This document shows, piece after piece, positions 44,460 to 53,072 of a stretch of DNA of 63,980 nucleotides (the stretch's first letter is position 1; each line of letters opens with the position of its first letter). The notes below the pieces were generated by a model. The model had not been told where the DNA came from and did no database searches. It saw nothing but the letters and a program-made list of their open reading frames with translations. Origin of the DNA: Bacillus sp. ISL-7 (GTDB taxonomy: Bacteria > Bacillota > Bacilli > Bacillales_B > DSM-18226); assembly GCF_018613065.1 (NCBI RefSeq), contig NZ_JAGGQW010000008.1:1-63980 (forward strand), read 5' to 3'. Made by a program: the position numbers and the translations under genes.

Positions 44460-44885
44460 TCATCGCTTTATCAATACAGACAAGTCACCCTCAAAAACTT
44501 TTTCATCTTTATGATTGAAGGTAGATAACAATACAGTAAGGATACCTGTTTCATCTTTAGTTGCTTTCTTATCAATAACTTTAACAGTGATTTGCAATTC
44601 GTCTTCAGGAAACACGGGCTTTATAAATTTAATATTATTCATTCGTGTTCCAGCAATAACATCATCACCATAGATACCTTCTTCAACCCAAAGCTTAAAA
44701 GAAATGGCTAGTGTATGTATACCAGAGGCAATAATTCCATTAAACCTTCCCTGATTTGCTTTTTCCTCATCCAAATGCATATATTGAGGATCAAATTCAC
44801 CTGCAAACCTCATAATATCCTCTTTTGTTAATTTTAATGATTTAGTTTGGAACTCCTGTCCAATTGTAAACTCCTCTAACTTCAT
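44460..44885 (-). CDS. MaoC-like hot-dog dehydratase
   Basis: The 141-residue protein has the MaoC signature FAGEFDPQYMHLDEEKA with the Asp/His hydratase dyad (DPQYMH), followed by GIIASGIHTLAI and the C-terminal beta sheet. It is a likely (R)-specific enoyl-CoA hydratase or a related thioester-binding protein. No fatty-acid genes are adjacent. It is alone, with a TGAAGCGC/GCGCTTCA hairpin (44999-45022) upstream. Confidence 0.85.
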   Translation of the reverse strand: MKLEEFTIGQEFQTKSLKLTKEDIMRFAGEFDPQYMHLDEEKANQGRFNGIIASGIHTLAISFKLWVEEGIYGDDVIAGTRMNNIKFIKPVFPEDELQITVKVIDKKATKDETGILTVLLSTFNHKDEKVFEGDLSVLIKR

Positions 44886-45046
44886 TCCTACACCTCTATT
44901 TTGTCATTCTTGTACTTGTTCATTTTAGCACCACTTAATCGCAAGTGAGAAAAAATCGTCAAAGTCTTATTCAGCTAATCTGCCCCTTTAGCCATCCATG
45001 AAGCGCAAAAATCAGCGCTTCACCACAGAGAAGGAAAATTGTTTTA

Positions 45047-45238
45047 AAAACACCAAAAGGAAAGGAGATTCAAACGTTCTCTACTAAAACTGTATTTCTA
45101 TTACAGTTGGTTGACTGGATTAAACAACATAATTGTTCCCATGTCGCCATGGAAAGCACGAGTGTTTATTGGAAGCCTATTGTAAATTTACTAGAAGCTG
45201 AGGATATCGAGTTTTTAGTTGTGAACGCCCAACAATGA
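45047..45238 (+). pseudogene. IS110-family transposase N-terminal fragment
   Basis: An open frame reads KEIQTFSTKTVFLLQLVDW, then SHVAMESTSVYWKPIVNLLE and FLVVNAQQ before a TGA at 45236. This is the N-terminal DEDD region of IS110 transposases (MESTGVYWKP). An in-frame stop at about 45044 and the early end show it is dead. It marks an old insertion. Confidence 0.8.
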
Positions 45239-45359
45239 AAAAACAGCTGATATCACAATCGTATCAAATGATTGCCTAATCCTCTCACAGCCACTTACAC
45301 CAAAGGTGAATTTGCATTATAATTGGACCATCAAGGATGAAGAAAAAAAGGAGGATCTT

Positions 45360-45515
45360 ATGTTCGAAAAATTATATAGACAAAGGGCTGAGCTCGCCAA
45401 ACTTATTGAACGTCACACAAGTCAGGACGGGACTCTAGCGACTGAAATTCCGTCTTTATTTTTCTCCCGTTACTCTACTGTTACCGGACCAACTTACGGC
45501 ATTCACAACCCTTCC
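45360..45515 (+). pseudogene. truncated AraC-type regulator (N-terminal domain fragment)
   Basis: From the ATG at 45360 (AGGAGG 5 nt upstream) the first 54 residues read as an AraC_N effector domain (LAKLIERHTSQDGTLATEIP, SRYSTVTGPTYGIHNPSFC). The frame then runs into unrelated sequence that is better read on the other strand. The DNA-binding domain is missing. Confidence 0.7.
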
Positions 45516-45638
45516 TTTTGCCATCTGTTCCAAAATAATACTTTTTACCTGAAATGGTCTGACTTCAGCGTAAGTCACATCTTCAAGACGTGGAGAAATC
45601 TCTGGTGGGCAAAGTTTTACTTTTGGTGGAACATACAT
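45516..45638 (-). pseudogene. truncated N-terminal fragment of an unrecognised gene
   Basis: GAGGGG lies 8 nt before an ATG at 45638. About 41 protein-like residues follow (MYVPPKVKLCPPEISPRLED, then VTYAEVRPFQVKSIILEQMA), after which the frame enters the antisense of the AraC fragment. The two fragments face each other, as if a deletion removed the 3' ends of two convergent genes. I cannot name the family. Confidence 0.5.
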
Positions 45639-45667
45639 ATTTTAATCCCCTCATATGATCAACGAAA

Positions 45668-45712
45668 AAGAAAACACACCCAGACGACAAGAATTACCTG
45701 ACTGGGTGCGCT
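45668..45712 (-). terminator. intrinsic terminator of the sugar-acid operon
   Basis: CACCCAG (45677-45683) pairs with CTGGGTG (45702-45708). T residues follow in the minus direction, downstream of the permease gene. Confidence 0.75.
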
Positions 45713-45791
45713 TTGCTATTATTGGTTTTTCTTTGAGACTTATGTAGTGATTTCTGCATCTCGTCCCACTACTGTTCCTTCTATCACTTTA

Positions 45792-47075
45792 TCAGTTTAC
45801 AGGGAAAATAAGAATAGCACCTACACACAGTGCAATAATACGAATCAGGTACATAGGTACTGAGAACAACCAGAACTGTGGAAGCTTATATTTACCCATG
45901 CCTAAAATCATAGCAGGCATACCATCGATTGGCATGTACCCGCCGTTCCATCCAGATACTACAACGGCAACTGCGGCAGCAACAGGATTAAGTCCCAAAC
46001 TAAGGCTGGTTGCAATAGCGATTGGCGCAAAGATGAATACAGAACCCATATTTGAACCAGTAAAAGTAGCACAGGTACTAGTTAGAAGTGCGAAGATCAA
46101 GATAAGAATGAATGGATTGATATTAGTACCCAATGAATGCGCCACAACCTTTCCGATCATAGCTGTAAATCCAGAGTTAGCCAGAGCGTCAGCAACGCCG
46201 ATAACACCAGCCATCATAAGGATTACAGGTGCACCCATATTATCACGAACTTCTTTGAAATCAAGTACGTTGATGATTAGTAAGAATGCTCCTGCAAGGC
46301 CAGGGATGACATAAGAAGCATTGCCCAACACGTTCATAAGCATCATACCAACAACACTGAGGGCAAATAAAGCGATGGTGCAGTATTCTTTCCATGCAGG
46401 CATAGCCACAATCTCAGCCGTAGCTGCCACCTCATCCATTACAGAAGCTGCCGAAATTGGATGATCCGGTAGAAGACGATAAGCAACCAAACTCCATACT
46501 AAGAAACCAAGAGCCAGGATGAAATTCACTACAGCAAATTTCGTCATAGAAAGCCCGTCGTGATAACCTGCCGTTTCCAGTACGCTGACAGTAACACCAT
46601 AGAAAAGTGCTACATTGAAAGGAATCAAAGGGTGGTTAGTAGCAAACCCCAAAGGCATCATCAGTTTGGACGTAGGCATTTTTTTATTGTAAGGGATAGT
46701 AGATATCAAGGATAATATCAGTACATAGTAACCAGTGGCCCCGGCACCTGGTAAACTGGCACCAAGCATAACTACCACGAGCAAAAGAGCATAGCTCTTA
46801 TAACCGCCCTTATTTACTAAAGCAAGCATAGAGGCCTGAACCTTACCAATCAAGCTAGTCTTCATTAGTCCTGCCATAACAACCATAAAGCCAGCAATCA
46901 TGATAACACTTGGGTTCACGAAGCCTGCGAAAGCCTCCTGAACAGTGGACAGACCGGTGACTACTAGCAGAAGGCAAGCCAGGATTGGTGGTGCACCGAA
47001 GGCCATCTTGTCCGACATGATCAATCCAATCATCAGGATCAAGATACCAAGGGCAAGAATCATGTGCAATGTCAT
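45792..47075 (-). CDS. SLC13/DASS-type permease
   Basis: The 427-residue membrane protein has about 11 helices. Two re-entrant-type repeats carry LPGAGATGYYVL and FTGSNMGSVFIFAPIAIATSLSLG (read as FTGSNMGSVFIF and APIAIATSLSLG), as in divalent-anion/sodium symporters. RBS AGAGGAG. It lies 100 nt after the sialidase-like gene and ends the cluster, so it is the likely importer of its acidic substrate. Its GC content is clearly higher than that of the neighbouring catabolic genes, which suggests a separate origin. Confidence 0.8.
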   Translation of the reverse strand: MTLHMILALGILILMIGLIMSDKMAFGAPPILACLLLVVTGLSTVQEAFAGFVNPSVIMIAGFMVVMAGLMKTSLIGKVQASMLALVNKGGYKSYALLLVVVMLGASLPGAGATGYYVLILSLISTIPYNKKMPTSKLMMPLGFATNHPLIPFNVALFYGVTVSVLETAGYHDGLSMTKFAVVNFILALGFLVWSLVAYRLLPDHPISAASVMDEVAATAEIVAMPAWKEYCTIALFALSVVGMMLMNVLGNASYVIPGLAGAFLLIINVLDFKEVRDNMGAPVILMMAGVIGVADALANSGFTAMIGKVVAHSLGTNINPFILILIFALLTSTCATFTGSNMGSVFIFAPIAIATSLSLGLNPVAAAVAVVVSGWNGGYMPIDGMPAMILGMGKYKLPQFWLFSVPMYLIRIIALCVGAILIFPVN

Positions 47076-47175
47076 TTCTTATTTCTCCTCTCTTAATAAC
47101 CAAGTTAACTGGATATTTTTTTACTTGGGTTTTATCCCAAAGCCTATCAAACTATAATTATGTGTAACTTAATAT

Positions 47176-48342
47176 TTAACTTATTTCTCCAGATGTAGGA
47201 TTGTAAACCCCTTCATTTTCACGTTTTTCACCATATATATCTTCAACTGAAAAACTATTATATTTTACACATATTCTATTCTTATATGCGTATACTAAAT
47301 GTAATCGTCCTTGGGCATCTTGATAAATAGTAGGATATTCAAATTGTGAATTATTCGTTTTATTCTCTGCTCCAATAAAACCTTCTGCGTGTTCAATAAT
47401 TCGACCGATTGGCCAAGTATTTCCGCCATCTTCAGACACTGAAACCACTACCGGGTTTCTTAATCCAGGCCATGCTACTTTACCTTTTTCAGGATTATTG
47501 GCAGCGTTTGCATTATAGGCAATAGCAATTGCACCGTTATCGAGTTTGATTGCACTTATACTTGCATTATTATTCGGTAAGGTTGTTGGCTCAGGCACTG
47601 TCCAAGAATCTCCATTATCCGTTGACTCACTTCTATAAATATAATCCGCAAATCTACTTCTCATAAATGCCACTAAATGACCATCTTCTAATTCTATAAC
47701 ATTGGCATGTACTCGTCCGTTACTTTCAGGCATGCGTACTTCTTTCCATGTTAGTCCTTCATCATCAGATACTTGGAATACAGTAGGATCGTTTGTAAGG
47801 CCAAATTCTGAATCTTCACATACCCACGTGCTAAATATCCATCGACCATTACTTAATACTTGAATCGCTTGTCGAGCAAATGTACCAGTCTGGCTAAATA
47901 ATACTTCTGGCTCAGTCCAATTTTCACCGTTGTCATATGTTTTCTGATATTTAATAATGGACGTAAACTGCATATTATCTTTACCTGGTTGTCGACCTTC
48001 CTGAGAAGTATAGATTAACCATACTGATTTATCAGGTGCTTGGAAAAATGCTGGGTTTTGCTCACTACGCGTATCATCCTGCGAGACAATTTTCGGTTCA
48101 TTCCACTCTTGAGTTTCATGATTAAATTTTGATAATACAATTGAAATATCGGGACTGCCTTCAAACGAACCTGCAAACCATGCACATAATAAATCTTCAT
48201 TGTCTAACTTAATAATAGTTGGTGCATGTGCGGTTGAAAAAGGACCAGATGGAATTAAAGAAAAATCAATATTTGTATAATCATCATGATATAATTTACC
48301 GTTTGGAATTGACTCGCGAATTACTAATTTATTATTACTCAT
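47176..48342 (-). CDS. cytoplasmic BNR-repeat (sialidase-fold) protein
   Basis: The protein has 388 residues from the ATG at 48342, which follows AAGGTG (a longer frame starts at 48360). It is a six-bladed beta-propeller with sialidase-type repeats: Asp-box forms STDNGDSWT, SEDGGNTWP, SDDEGLTWK and YDNGENWT, plus a catalytic-like FAGSFEGSPDI region. No signal peptide, so it acts inside the cell. Clustering with sugar-acid genes suggests a glycosidase, lyase or epimerase on an imported acidic saccharide. True sialidase activity is not shown. Confidence 0.75.
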   Translation of the reverse strand: MSNNKLVIRESIPNGKLYHDDYTNIDFSLIPSGPFSTAHAPTIIKLDNEDLLCAWFAGSFEGSPDISIVLSKFNHETQEWNEPKIVSQDDTRSEQNPAFFQAPDKSVWLIYTSQEGRQPGKDNMQFTSIIKYQKTYDNGENWTEPEVLFSQTGTFARQAIQVLSNGRWIFSTWVCEDSEFGLTNDPTVFQVSDDEGLTWKEVRMPESNGRVHANVIELEDGHLVAFMRSRFADYIYRSESTDNGDSWTVPEPTTLPNNNASISAIKLDNGAIAIAYNANAANNPEKGKVAWPGLRNPVVVSVSEDGGNTWPIGRIIEHAEGFIGAENKTNNSQFEYPTIYQDAQGRLHLVYAYKNRICVKYNSFSVEDIYGEKRENEGVYNPTSGEIS

Positions 48343-48417
48343 ACTAATCACCTTAATCACCTTATCTTTCTAATTAAATTTCTACCTTAATTTACCGCTT
48401 TATTGTATTTCGTCGCT

Positions 48418-48552
48418 TTATTTATATATTTTAACGCTATGTCCATCGTGAGGCAGACAAATATAGGCCATACCTTTACCGTTGGCGATTTTTGGATTTA
48501 ATGATATATACTCATCTAAATTTTCTATTAAATCAAATATCACACTATTCAC
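48418..48552 (-). pseudogene. remnant of a YhcH/YjgK/YiaL-type gene
   Basis: A 44-codon frame starting at GTG (48552) reads VIFDLIENLDEYISLNPKIA, then LPHDGHSVKIYK. The first part matches the N-terminus and the second the C-terminus of YhcH-type cupins (N-acetylneuraminate anomerase family), which are normally about 150 residues. An internal deletion is the simplest explanation. It lies between the PdxA2 and sialidase-like genes. Confidence 0.5.
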
Positions 48553-48560
48553 TTCGTTTC

Positions 48561-49589
48561 TTAATTAGCATTATTTGCTAGCTGTACCGCGTAATCAATT
48601 GCATTTTCAAGACTAAGTTCACTCGCAGTCATCCTACCTGCTTGATCGAATGCTGTTCCATGATCAACTGAGGTTCGGATAATTGGTAATCCCAATGTAA
48701 TATTAACTCCAGAAACCTCTTTCCATTTATTTTGTTCTTTATCAAATACAAACCCTAATAGTTTTAATGGAATATGTCCTTGGTCATGGTACATTACCAC
48801 AACGATATCATACATTCCACCACGAGCTTTTGAGAAAACTGTATCTGCAGGTAAAGGTCCAAATACATTAATCCCTTCACTTTTAGCTACTTCAATCGCA
48901 GGGATGATTTCATCAATTTCCTCCGTACCAAACAATCCATTTTCTCCGCAATGTGGATTTAATCCCGCCACAGCAATCCTTGGATTTTCGATCCCTAAGT
49001 TTAGACAAGCATGATGAGCAATGTTTATTACATCTAATACTCTCTCTTTTTTAACTAAATCGCAGGCTTGTCTTAAAGAAACATGCGTTGAAACGTGAAC
49101 CACTCTTAAATCACCATCAGCTAACATCATAGAAAATTTATTCGTATTTGTAAGCTGTCCATAAATTTCAGTATGACCAGCAAAGTGATGTCCTGCTATG
49201 TTTAACGCTTCTTTATTTAATGGATTCGTAACGGTGGCATCTACTTTCCCTTCAAGGGCTAATTCAATGACTTTTTCAACATAGAGATATGCTGCATTTC
49301 CGGCCTCTTTAGACACTTCACCAATCTGTAATTCATTTGCATCTACAGAAGCTAAGTCAATTACATCCATTGTTCCCCATTCATACAATCCATCTTCCGG
49401 TGTAGTAATGGCATTTACTTTAATATTAAACTCTGGGAATTTCTCTAAATAGCTCTCTACAATACTTTTATCTCCAATAAGTAAGGGGTTACATTTTTCG
49501 TACAAGCTTTTCTTTTGAAAAGCTTTGATTGAAATTTCAGGCCCGATACCTGCAGGATCACCCATGGTTATTCCGATAATTTTTTTCAT
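48561..49589 (-). CDS. pdxA2: PdxA2-type 4-phospho-acid dehydrogenase
   Basis: The 342-residue PdxA-fold oxidoreductase has GITMGDPAGIGPEI, AGHHFAGHTEIYG and MYHDQGHIPLK (metal-binding His residues) and a C-terminal TSVDHGTAFD. PdxA2 proteins next to DUF1537 kinases oxidise 4-phospho-D-threonate or 4-phospho-erythronate with decarboxylation to dihydroxyacetone phosphate. Context here (DUF1537 gene three positions upstream) favours that over vitamin B6 synthesis. GGAGG precedes the ATG. Confidence 0.88.
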   Translation of the reverse strand: MKKIIGITMGDPAGIGPEISIKAFQKKSLYEKCNPLLIGDKSIVESYLEKFPEFNIKVNAITTPEDGLYEWGTMDVIDLASVDANELQIGEVSKEAGNAAYLYVEKVIELALEGKVDATVTNPLNKEALNIAGHHFAGHTEIYGQLTNTNKFSMMLADGDLRVVHVSTHVSLRQACDLVKKERVLDVINIAHHACLNLGIENPRIAVAGLNPHCGENGLFGTEEIDEIIPAIEVAKSEGINVFGPLPADTVFSKARGGMYDIVVVMYHDQGHIPLKLLGFVFDKEQNKWKEVSGVNITLGLPIIRTSVDHGTAFDQAGRMTASELSLENAIDYAVQLANNAN

Positions 49590-49602
49590 AATGTCCTCCT
49601 AA

Positions 49603-50502
49603 CTACTTCATCCCTGCTTCAATATTTTCATTTAATACTGATTTTAATGCTGTAATTCCTTCATCAGACACTTGATTGAATGGTGCACGGCACTTCCCAA
49701 CCGGATAGCCTAGTAGTTCAACAGCTGTTTTTACCACAGTATTTGGATTCGCAAATTTAAAACAATCTCTAAAACTTCTGATAGAATCTTGAAATTTACG
49801 AGCTTCTTCAATATTATCATTTACAAATTGTTCGTATATTTGTGCCATAGTAAATGGATAAACATTAGAACATCCTGCAATTCCGCCTGTTCCCCCAGCA
49901 AGTAACGTCCATAATATTAATGAATCATTACCTGATAGCACAGAAAAATCTTCTCTATTTCTTGTTCTTTCAATATATTGAAGAATATTATCAAAGTTTC
50001 CACTACTATCTTTGACACCAACAATATTGTCAATGTGACTTAGTTTTTCAACAGTCGCAGGTTGAATCGTATTACCCGTTCTAGCTGGAATATTGTATAA
50101 AACAATTGGCATATCAACCGCTTCAGCAACTGTTTTAAAATGATGATAAATCTCTTCTTGAGTTGCTGCTGCAAAATAGGGTGTAATGATTGATAGGTAG
50201 TCTACACCAACACGCTTTGCTTCTAGAGACAAGCGAATGGTATCTTGCGTTCCAACTAATCCTGTGGATGCATATACTGGAACCCTCCCCGCTACTGTAT
50301 CAACTACTGTTTCCATGACTTGCACTTTTTCTTCTTCACTTAAAATGTATCCTTCTCCATTCGTACCAAACGTAAAAATACCATGAACACCATTCTCAAT
50401 GACTCTATTCACCTGATTTACGAGTTCTTCATAGTTAACTTCTTCATTGTCATACATGGGTGTAACAAGTGGTGTGATAATTCCTTGTAATTTGTTTTGC
50501 AC
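49603..50502 (-). CDS. DapA/NanA-family aldolase or lyase
   Basis: The 299-residue TIM-barrel protein starts at GTG 50502, 6 nt after TAGGAG. It has the Schiff-base Lys in VGVKDSSGN (near residue 160), the proton-relay Tyr in VLYNIPARTG and a GTNGEGY loop in place of the GTTGE of true dihydrodipicolinate synthase. That variant fits 2-keto-3-deoxy-sugar-acid aldolases and sialate lyase relatives. In this cluster it probably cleaves a 2-keto acid to pyruvate plus an aldehyde, which the next gene could reduce. Confidence 0.85.
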   Translation of the reverse strand: MQNKLQGIITPLVTPMYDNEEVNYEELVNQVNRVIENGVHGIFTFGTNGEGYILSEEEKVQVMETVVDTVAGRVPVYASTGLVGTQDTIRLSLEAKRVGVDYLSIITPYFAAATQEEIYHHFKTVAEAVDMPIVLYNIPARTGNTIQPATVEKLSHIDNIVGVKDSSGNFDNILQYIERTRNREDFSVLSGNDSLILWTLLAGGTGGIAGCSNVYPFTMAQIYEQFVNDNIEEARKFQDSIRSFRDCFKFANPNTVVKTAVELLGYPVGKCRAPFNQVSDEGITALKSVLNENIEAGMK

Positions 50503-50513
50503 ACGAATCACTC

Positions 50514-51671
50514 CTACATAATTTCTAAATAAATTTTACGAGCATCTTCTGGTGTTACTTCTCTCCTATTATTCACAAGTAATCGTTGAACTTCCATTCC
50601 GGCCTCGACTAATCCTTCTAGATCTTCCTCCGGCACATTGAAAGCTTTTAAGCTAGTTGGAATTTCAAGTGTTTTCACAATGTTTTCTATTAAATCAATG
50701 ATATATTTTGACTTTTCATTTACATTTAATTCTTCATTTTTTTCTTTTACCACTCGGTCATAGGCTTTAGCTAAGAGGTCTTTAATAACTGGCTCATTAA
50801 ACTTCATAACTGGTGTTAGTAGAATTGCGTTAGAAACACCATGAGCAATGTGATATTTTCCACCTAAAGGATATGACAATGCATGAACAGCGGTAGTCCC
50901 TGAGGATGTAATCGCTACCCCACCATAGAAAGAACCTAATAACATATTACGCTTCGCTTCAAGTGCATCTGGATTTGTGCAAGCTTCAATAATGTTATTC
51001 ATAATTAAATCTAATGCCTCTAGTGCAAAGGTATCACTGATTGGGTTAGCTTTTTTTGAAGTAAAACATTCGATAGCATGTGCTAGAGCATCAATACCTG
51101 TTGCTGCAGCAATAGGTTTAGGTAAATTTTTTATCATGTTGCTATCTAAAATAACATGGTCAGCAATTAATTCACCATTAACAATACCAACTTTTAAATT
51201 TTTTTCAGGTACTCCTACAATACTATTGGGAGTTGCTTCAGATCCTGTACCAGCTGTGGTGGGAATCATTAATGTTGTCACTTGTTTTTTAGCTACTAAC
51301 GGATCCTCTAGTAAATCTTTTACAGTATAATCATCAGTAGATAACACGGATGCTAATTTAGCGATATCCATAACACTTCCACCACCAACTCCAATGATAA
51401 AATCAGAGTTCAATGCTTTAAAATGATCAACAACCTCTTGAGCTTCAATGTAAGATGGCTCTGTTGGTATATCCGATAAGATTTCGTACTCGATATTATT
51501 CTTTTCTATAATACTGATGACTTCGTCTAGCAAGCCAACTTTCAGTATGCCTTTATCTGTAAATATCGTAATTTTTGTCACACCGTTTTTGATAATTGTA
51601 TGGAGGTTTTGCATGGCATCTGAACCTGCAAATACATTTGTTGGCATTTTTAAATTATATTGATTTAACAT
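50514..51671 (-). CDS. iron-containing alcohol dehydrogenase
   Basis: The protein has 385 residues. I chose ATG at 51671, 9 nt after AAAGGGG, over an ATG at 51680. It has the NAD-binding GVGGGSVMDIAK, and metal-ligand His residues in DALAHAIECF, HALSYPLGG and YHIAHGVSN. Group III Fe-ADHs reduce small aldehydes or oxidise polyols. Placement suggests it handles the aldehyde product of the adjacent aldolase or oxidises the first substrate. It overlaps the DUF1537 gene by a few codons. Confidence 0.9.
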   Translation of the reverse strand: MLNQYNLKMPTNVFAGSDAMQNLHTIIKNGVTKITIFTDKGILKVGLLDEVISIIEKNNIEYEILSDIPTEPSYIEAQEVVDHFKALNSDFIIGVGGGSVMDIAKLASVLSTDDYTVKDLLEDPLVAKKQVTTLMIPTTAGTGSEATPNSIVGVPEKNLKVGIVNGELIADHVILDSNMIKNLPKPIAAATGIDALAHAIECFTSKKANPISDTFALEALDLIMNNIIEACTNPDALEAKRNMLLGSFYGGVAITSSGTTAVHALSYPLGGKYHIAHGVSNAILLTPVMKFNEPVIKDLLAKAYDRVVKEKNEELNVNEKSKYIIDLIENIVKTLEIPTSLKAFNVPEEDLEGLVEAGMEVQRLLVNNRREVTPEDARKIYLEIM

Positions 51672-52905
51672 AATGTGCATCCCCTTTGTCCTTAATCAAT
51701 GTATTTAATTTAATAAATAAATCTTCATCACCAAATCCGCCAGATTTAGTTATGACATAATGTTTTTCATCCTTAAAATCAATACTTCCAAGAACAATTC
51801 CGGGGAATAATTCTTTCAGAGGTTTAATTTCAGTAATCCCCAATACTCTCATTGATTGATATAATGTATCTCCACCTGTAAATAATAACGTTCTTTTAAT
51901 ACCATTTGACATAAGATTCTTTACTAAATATCCGAGTGACTGTCCTATTCTAAATCTTATTTCATTTCCTTGATCAGGTAGTTGATATACTTGATCGGTC
52001 GATACATTCCCAAATGTTTCAAACATGAAAGGTTGTTCAATTTTTAAATATTGATGGATATTTTCTTGCCCTTTTACTGTATCCCAATATTGTTTATCCC
52101 AAAGTTGCTCCATCGTTAAAGATATTCTTTCATATCCATTCACTTCCGCAAATGTAATTTGCTTTTTTGTTACTGGATTCACACTTCCACTTACAATCAA
52201 TAATGGAAGTTTAATATCGTTTTGAGTGGTATCCCTTTTTTTATAGATTATATTTGCTAATGCTTTAGCAAACCCCGCACACCCCACCGTTATATTTAAT
52301 GCATCATTCATTAATAGCTCATTCCCTTGAGATAACATCTCCTCATCAGAGTGACTTTCTATTAACAAAATTCTTTCTTCTTTTGGAGGAATTTCATATT
52401 TTTTTGTAATATAAGTTTTTAAATCTGCTTCTTTAAGTAGAAGAGATGGGATATGGTTTTCAGTTACTGGTTCGTACGGATCTTGTCCAAAAACACTTTC
52501 ACTTACTGGTATTGAATCTATAAGTAATATTCCTTCACAACTAAAGCGATTTTGTTCTGGATACGCCGGAATAAAGGGAATTGATACATCCTCGAAAACA
52601 TCACTCAAAGCTCTTAACTCAGAAGCAACATTTCCTCTTAATGCTGAATCAACTTTTTTAAATATATATGGAATATTTTCTTCTTTAGCTTTTAAGACGA
52701 TCTTCTTGATCACTTCATATGAGTCACATTTATTCAAATATCTTGTTTCAGTATTGAAGACAAGTACTTCTAATTGATCTGTAGTTTCACCAAATTCGAA
52801 CTCTAAATCAGAGGTCACTACAGTTTTCACACCGTAATTAGAGAACTGGACTCCAGTATCAAGTGCTCCAGTAAAATCGTCAGCCATTATAAGTACCCTT
52901 ATCAT
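51655..52905 (-). CDS. DUF1537 four-carbon acid sugar kinase
   Basis: The protein has 416 residues from the ATG at 52905 (GGTGGTG upstream; the frame opens at 52920). The N-terminal domain opens MIRVLIMADDFTGALDTG with the conserved ADDFTGA substrate loop. The C-terminal nucleotide-binding domain has LLFTGGDTLYQSM and SGGFGDEDLF. DUF1537 kinases phosphorylate D-threonate, D- or L-erythronate and related C4 acids at the 4-hydroxyl (OtnK/DtnK types). First gene of the minus-strand operon, divergent from its probable regulator. Confidence 0.9.
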   Translation of the reverse strand: MIRVLIMADDFTGALDTGVQFSNYGVKTVVTSDLEFEFGETTDQLEVLVFNTETRYLNKCDSYEVIKKIVLKAKEENIPYIFKKVDSALRGNVASELRALSDVFEDVSIPFIPAYPEQNRFSCEGILLIDSIPVSESVFGQDPYEPVTENHIPSLLLKEADLKTYITKKYEIPPKEERILLIESHSDEEMLSQGNELLMNDALNITVGCAGFAKALANIIYKKRDTTQNDIKLPLLIVSGSVNPVTKKQITFAEVNGYERISLTMEQLWDKQYWDTVKGQENIHQYLKIEQPFMFETFGNVSTDQVYQLPDQGNEIRFRIGQSLGYLVKNLMSNGIKRTLLFTGGDTLYQSMRVLGITEIKPLKELFPGIVLGSIDFKDEKHYVITKSGGFGDEDLFIKLNTLIKDKGDAHYVKSI

Positions 52906-53002
52906 TTGTTCACCACCCACTTTATAATTGAATTATAGGTTTATACTCTACCTAAAAAAATATGATAATTATAATTATTGTTACATTTTGAAACTTTTCT
53001 AT

Positions 53003-53016
53003 TGAAAACGTTACCA
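53003..53016. promoter_or_regulatory. cre-like CcpA site in the divergent promoter region
   Basis: TGAAAACGTTACCA matches the cre consensus at all but one position. It lies between the catabolic operon (start 52905) and the regulator (start 53073) and could repress both during growth on glucose. Confidence 0.65.
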
Positions 53017-53072
53017 CAATTCAAAAATTCGTGTTAAACTGTTTAAATATGAAACACATAAGGGGAATATAA

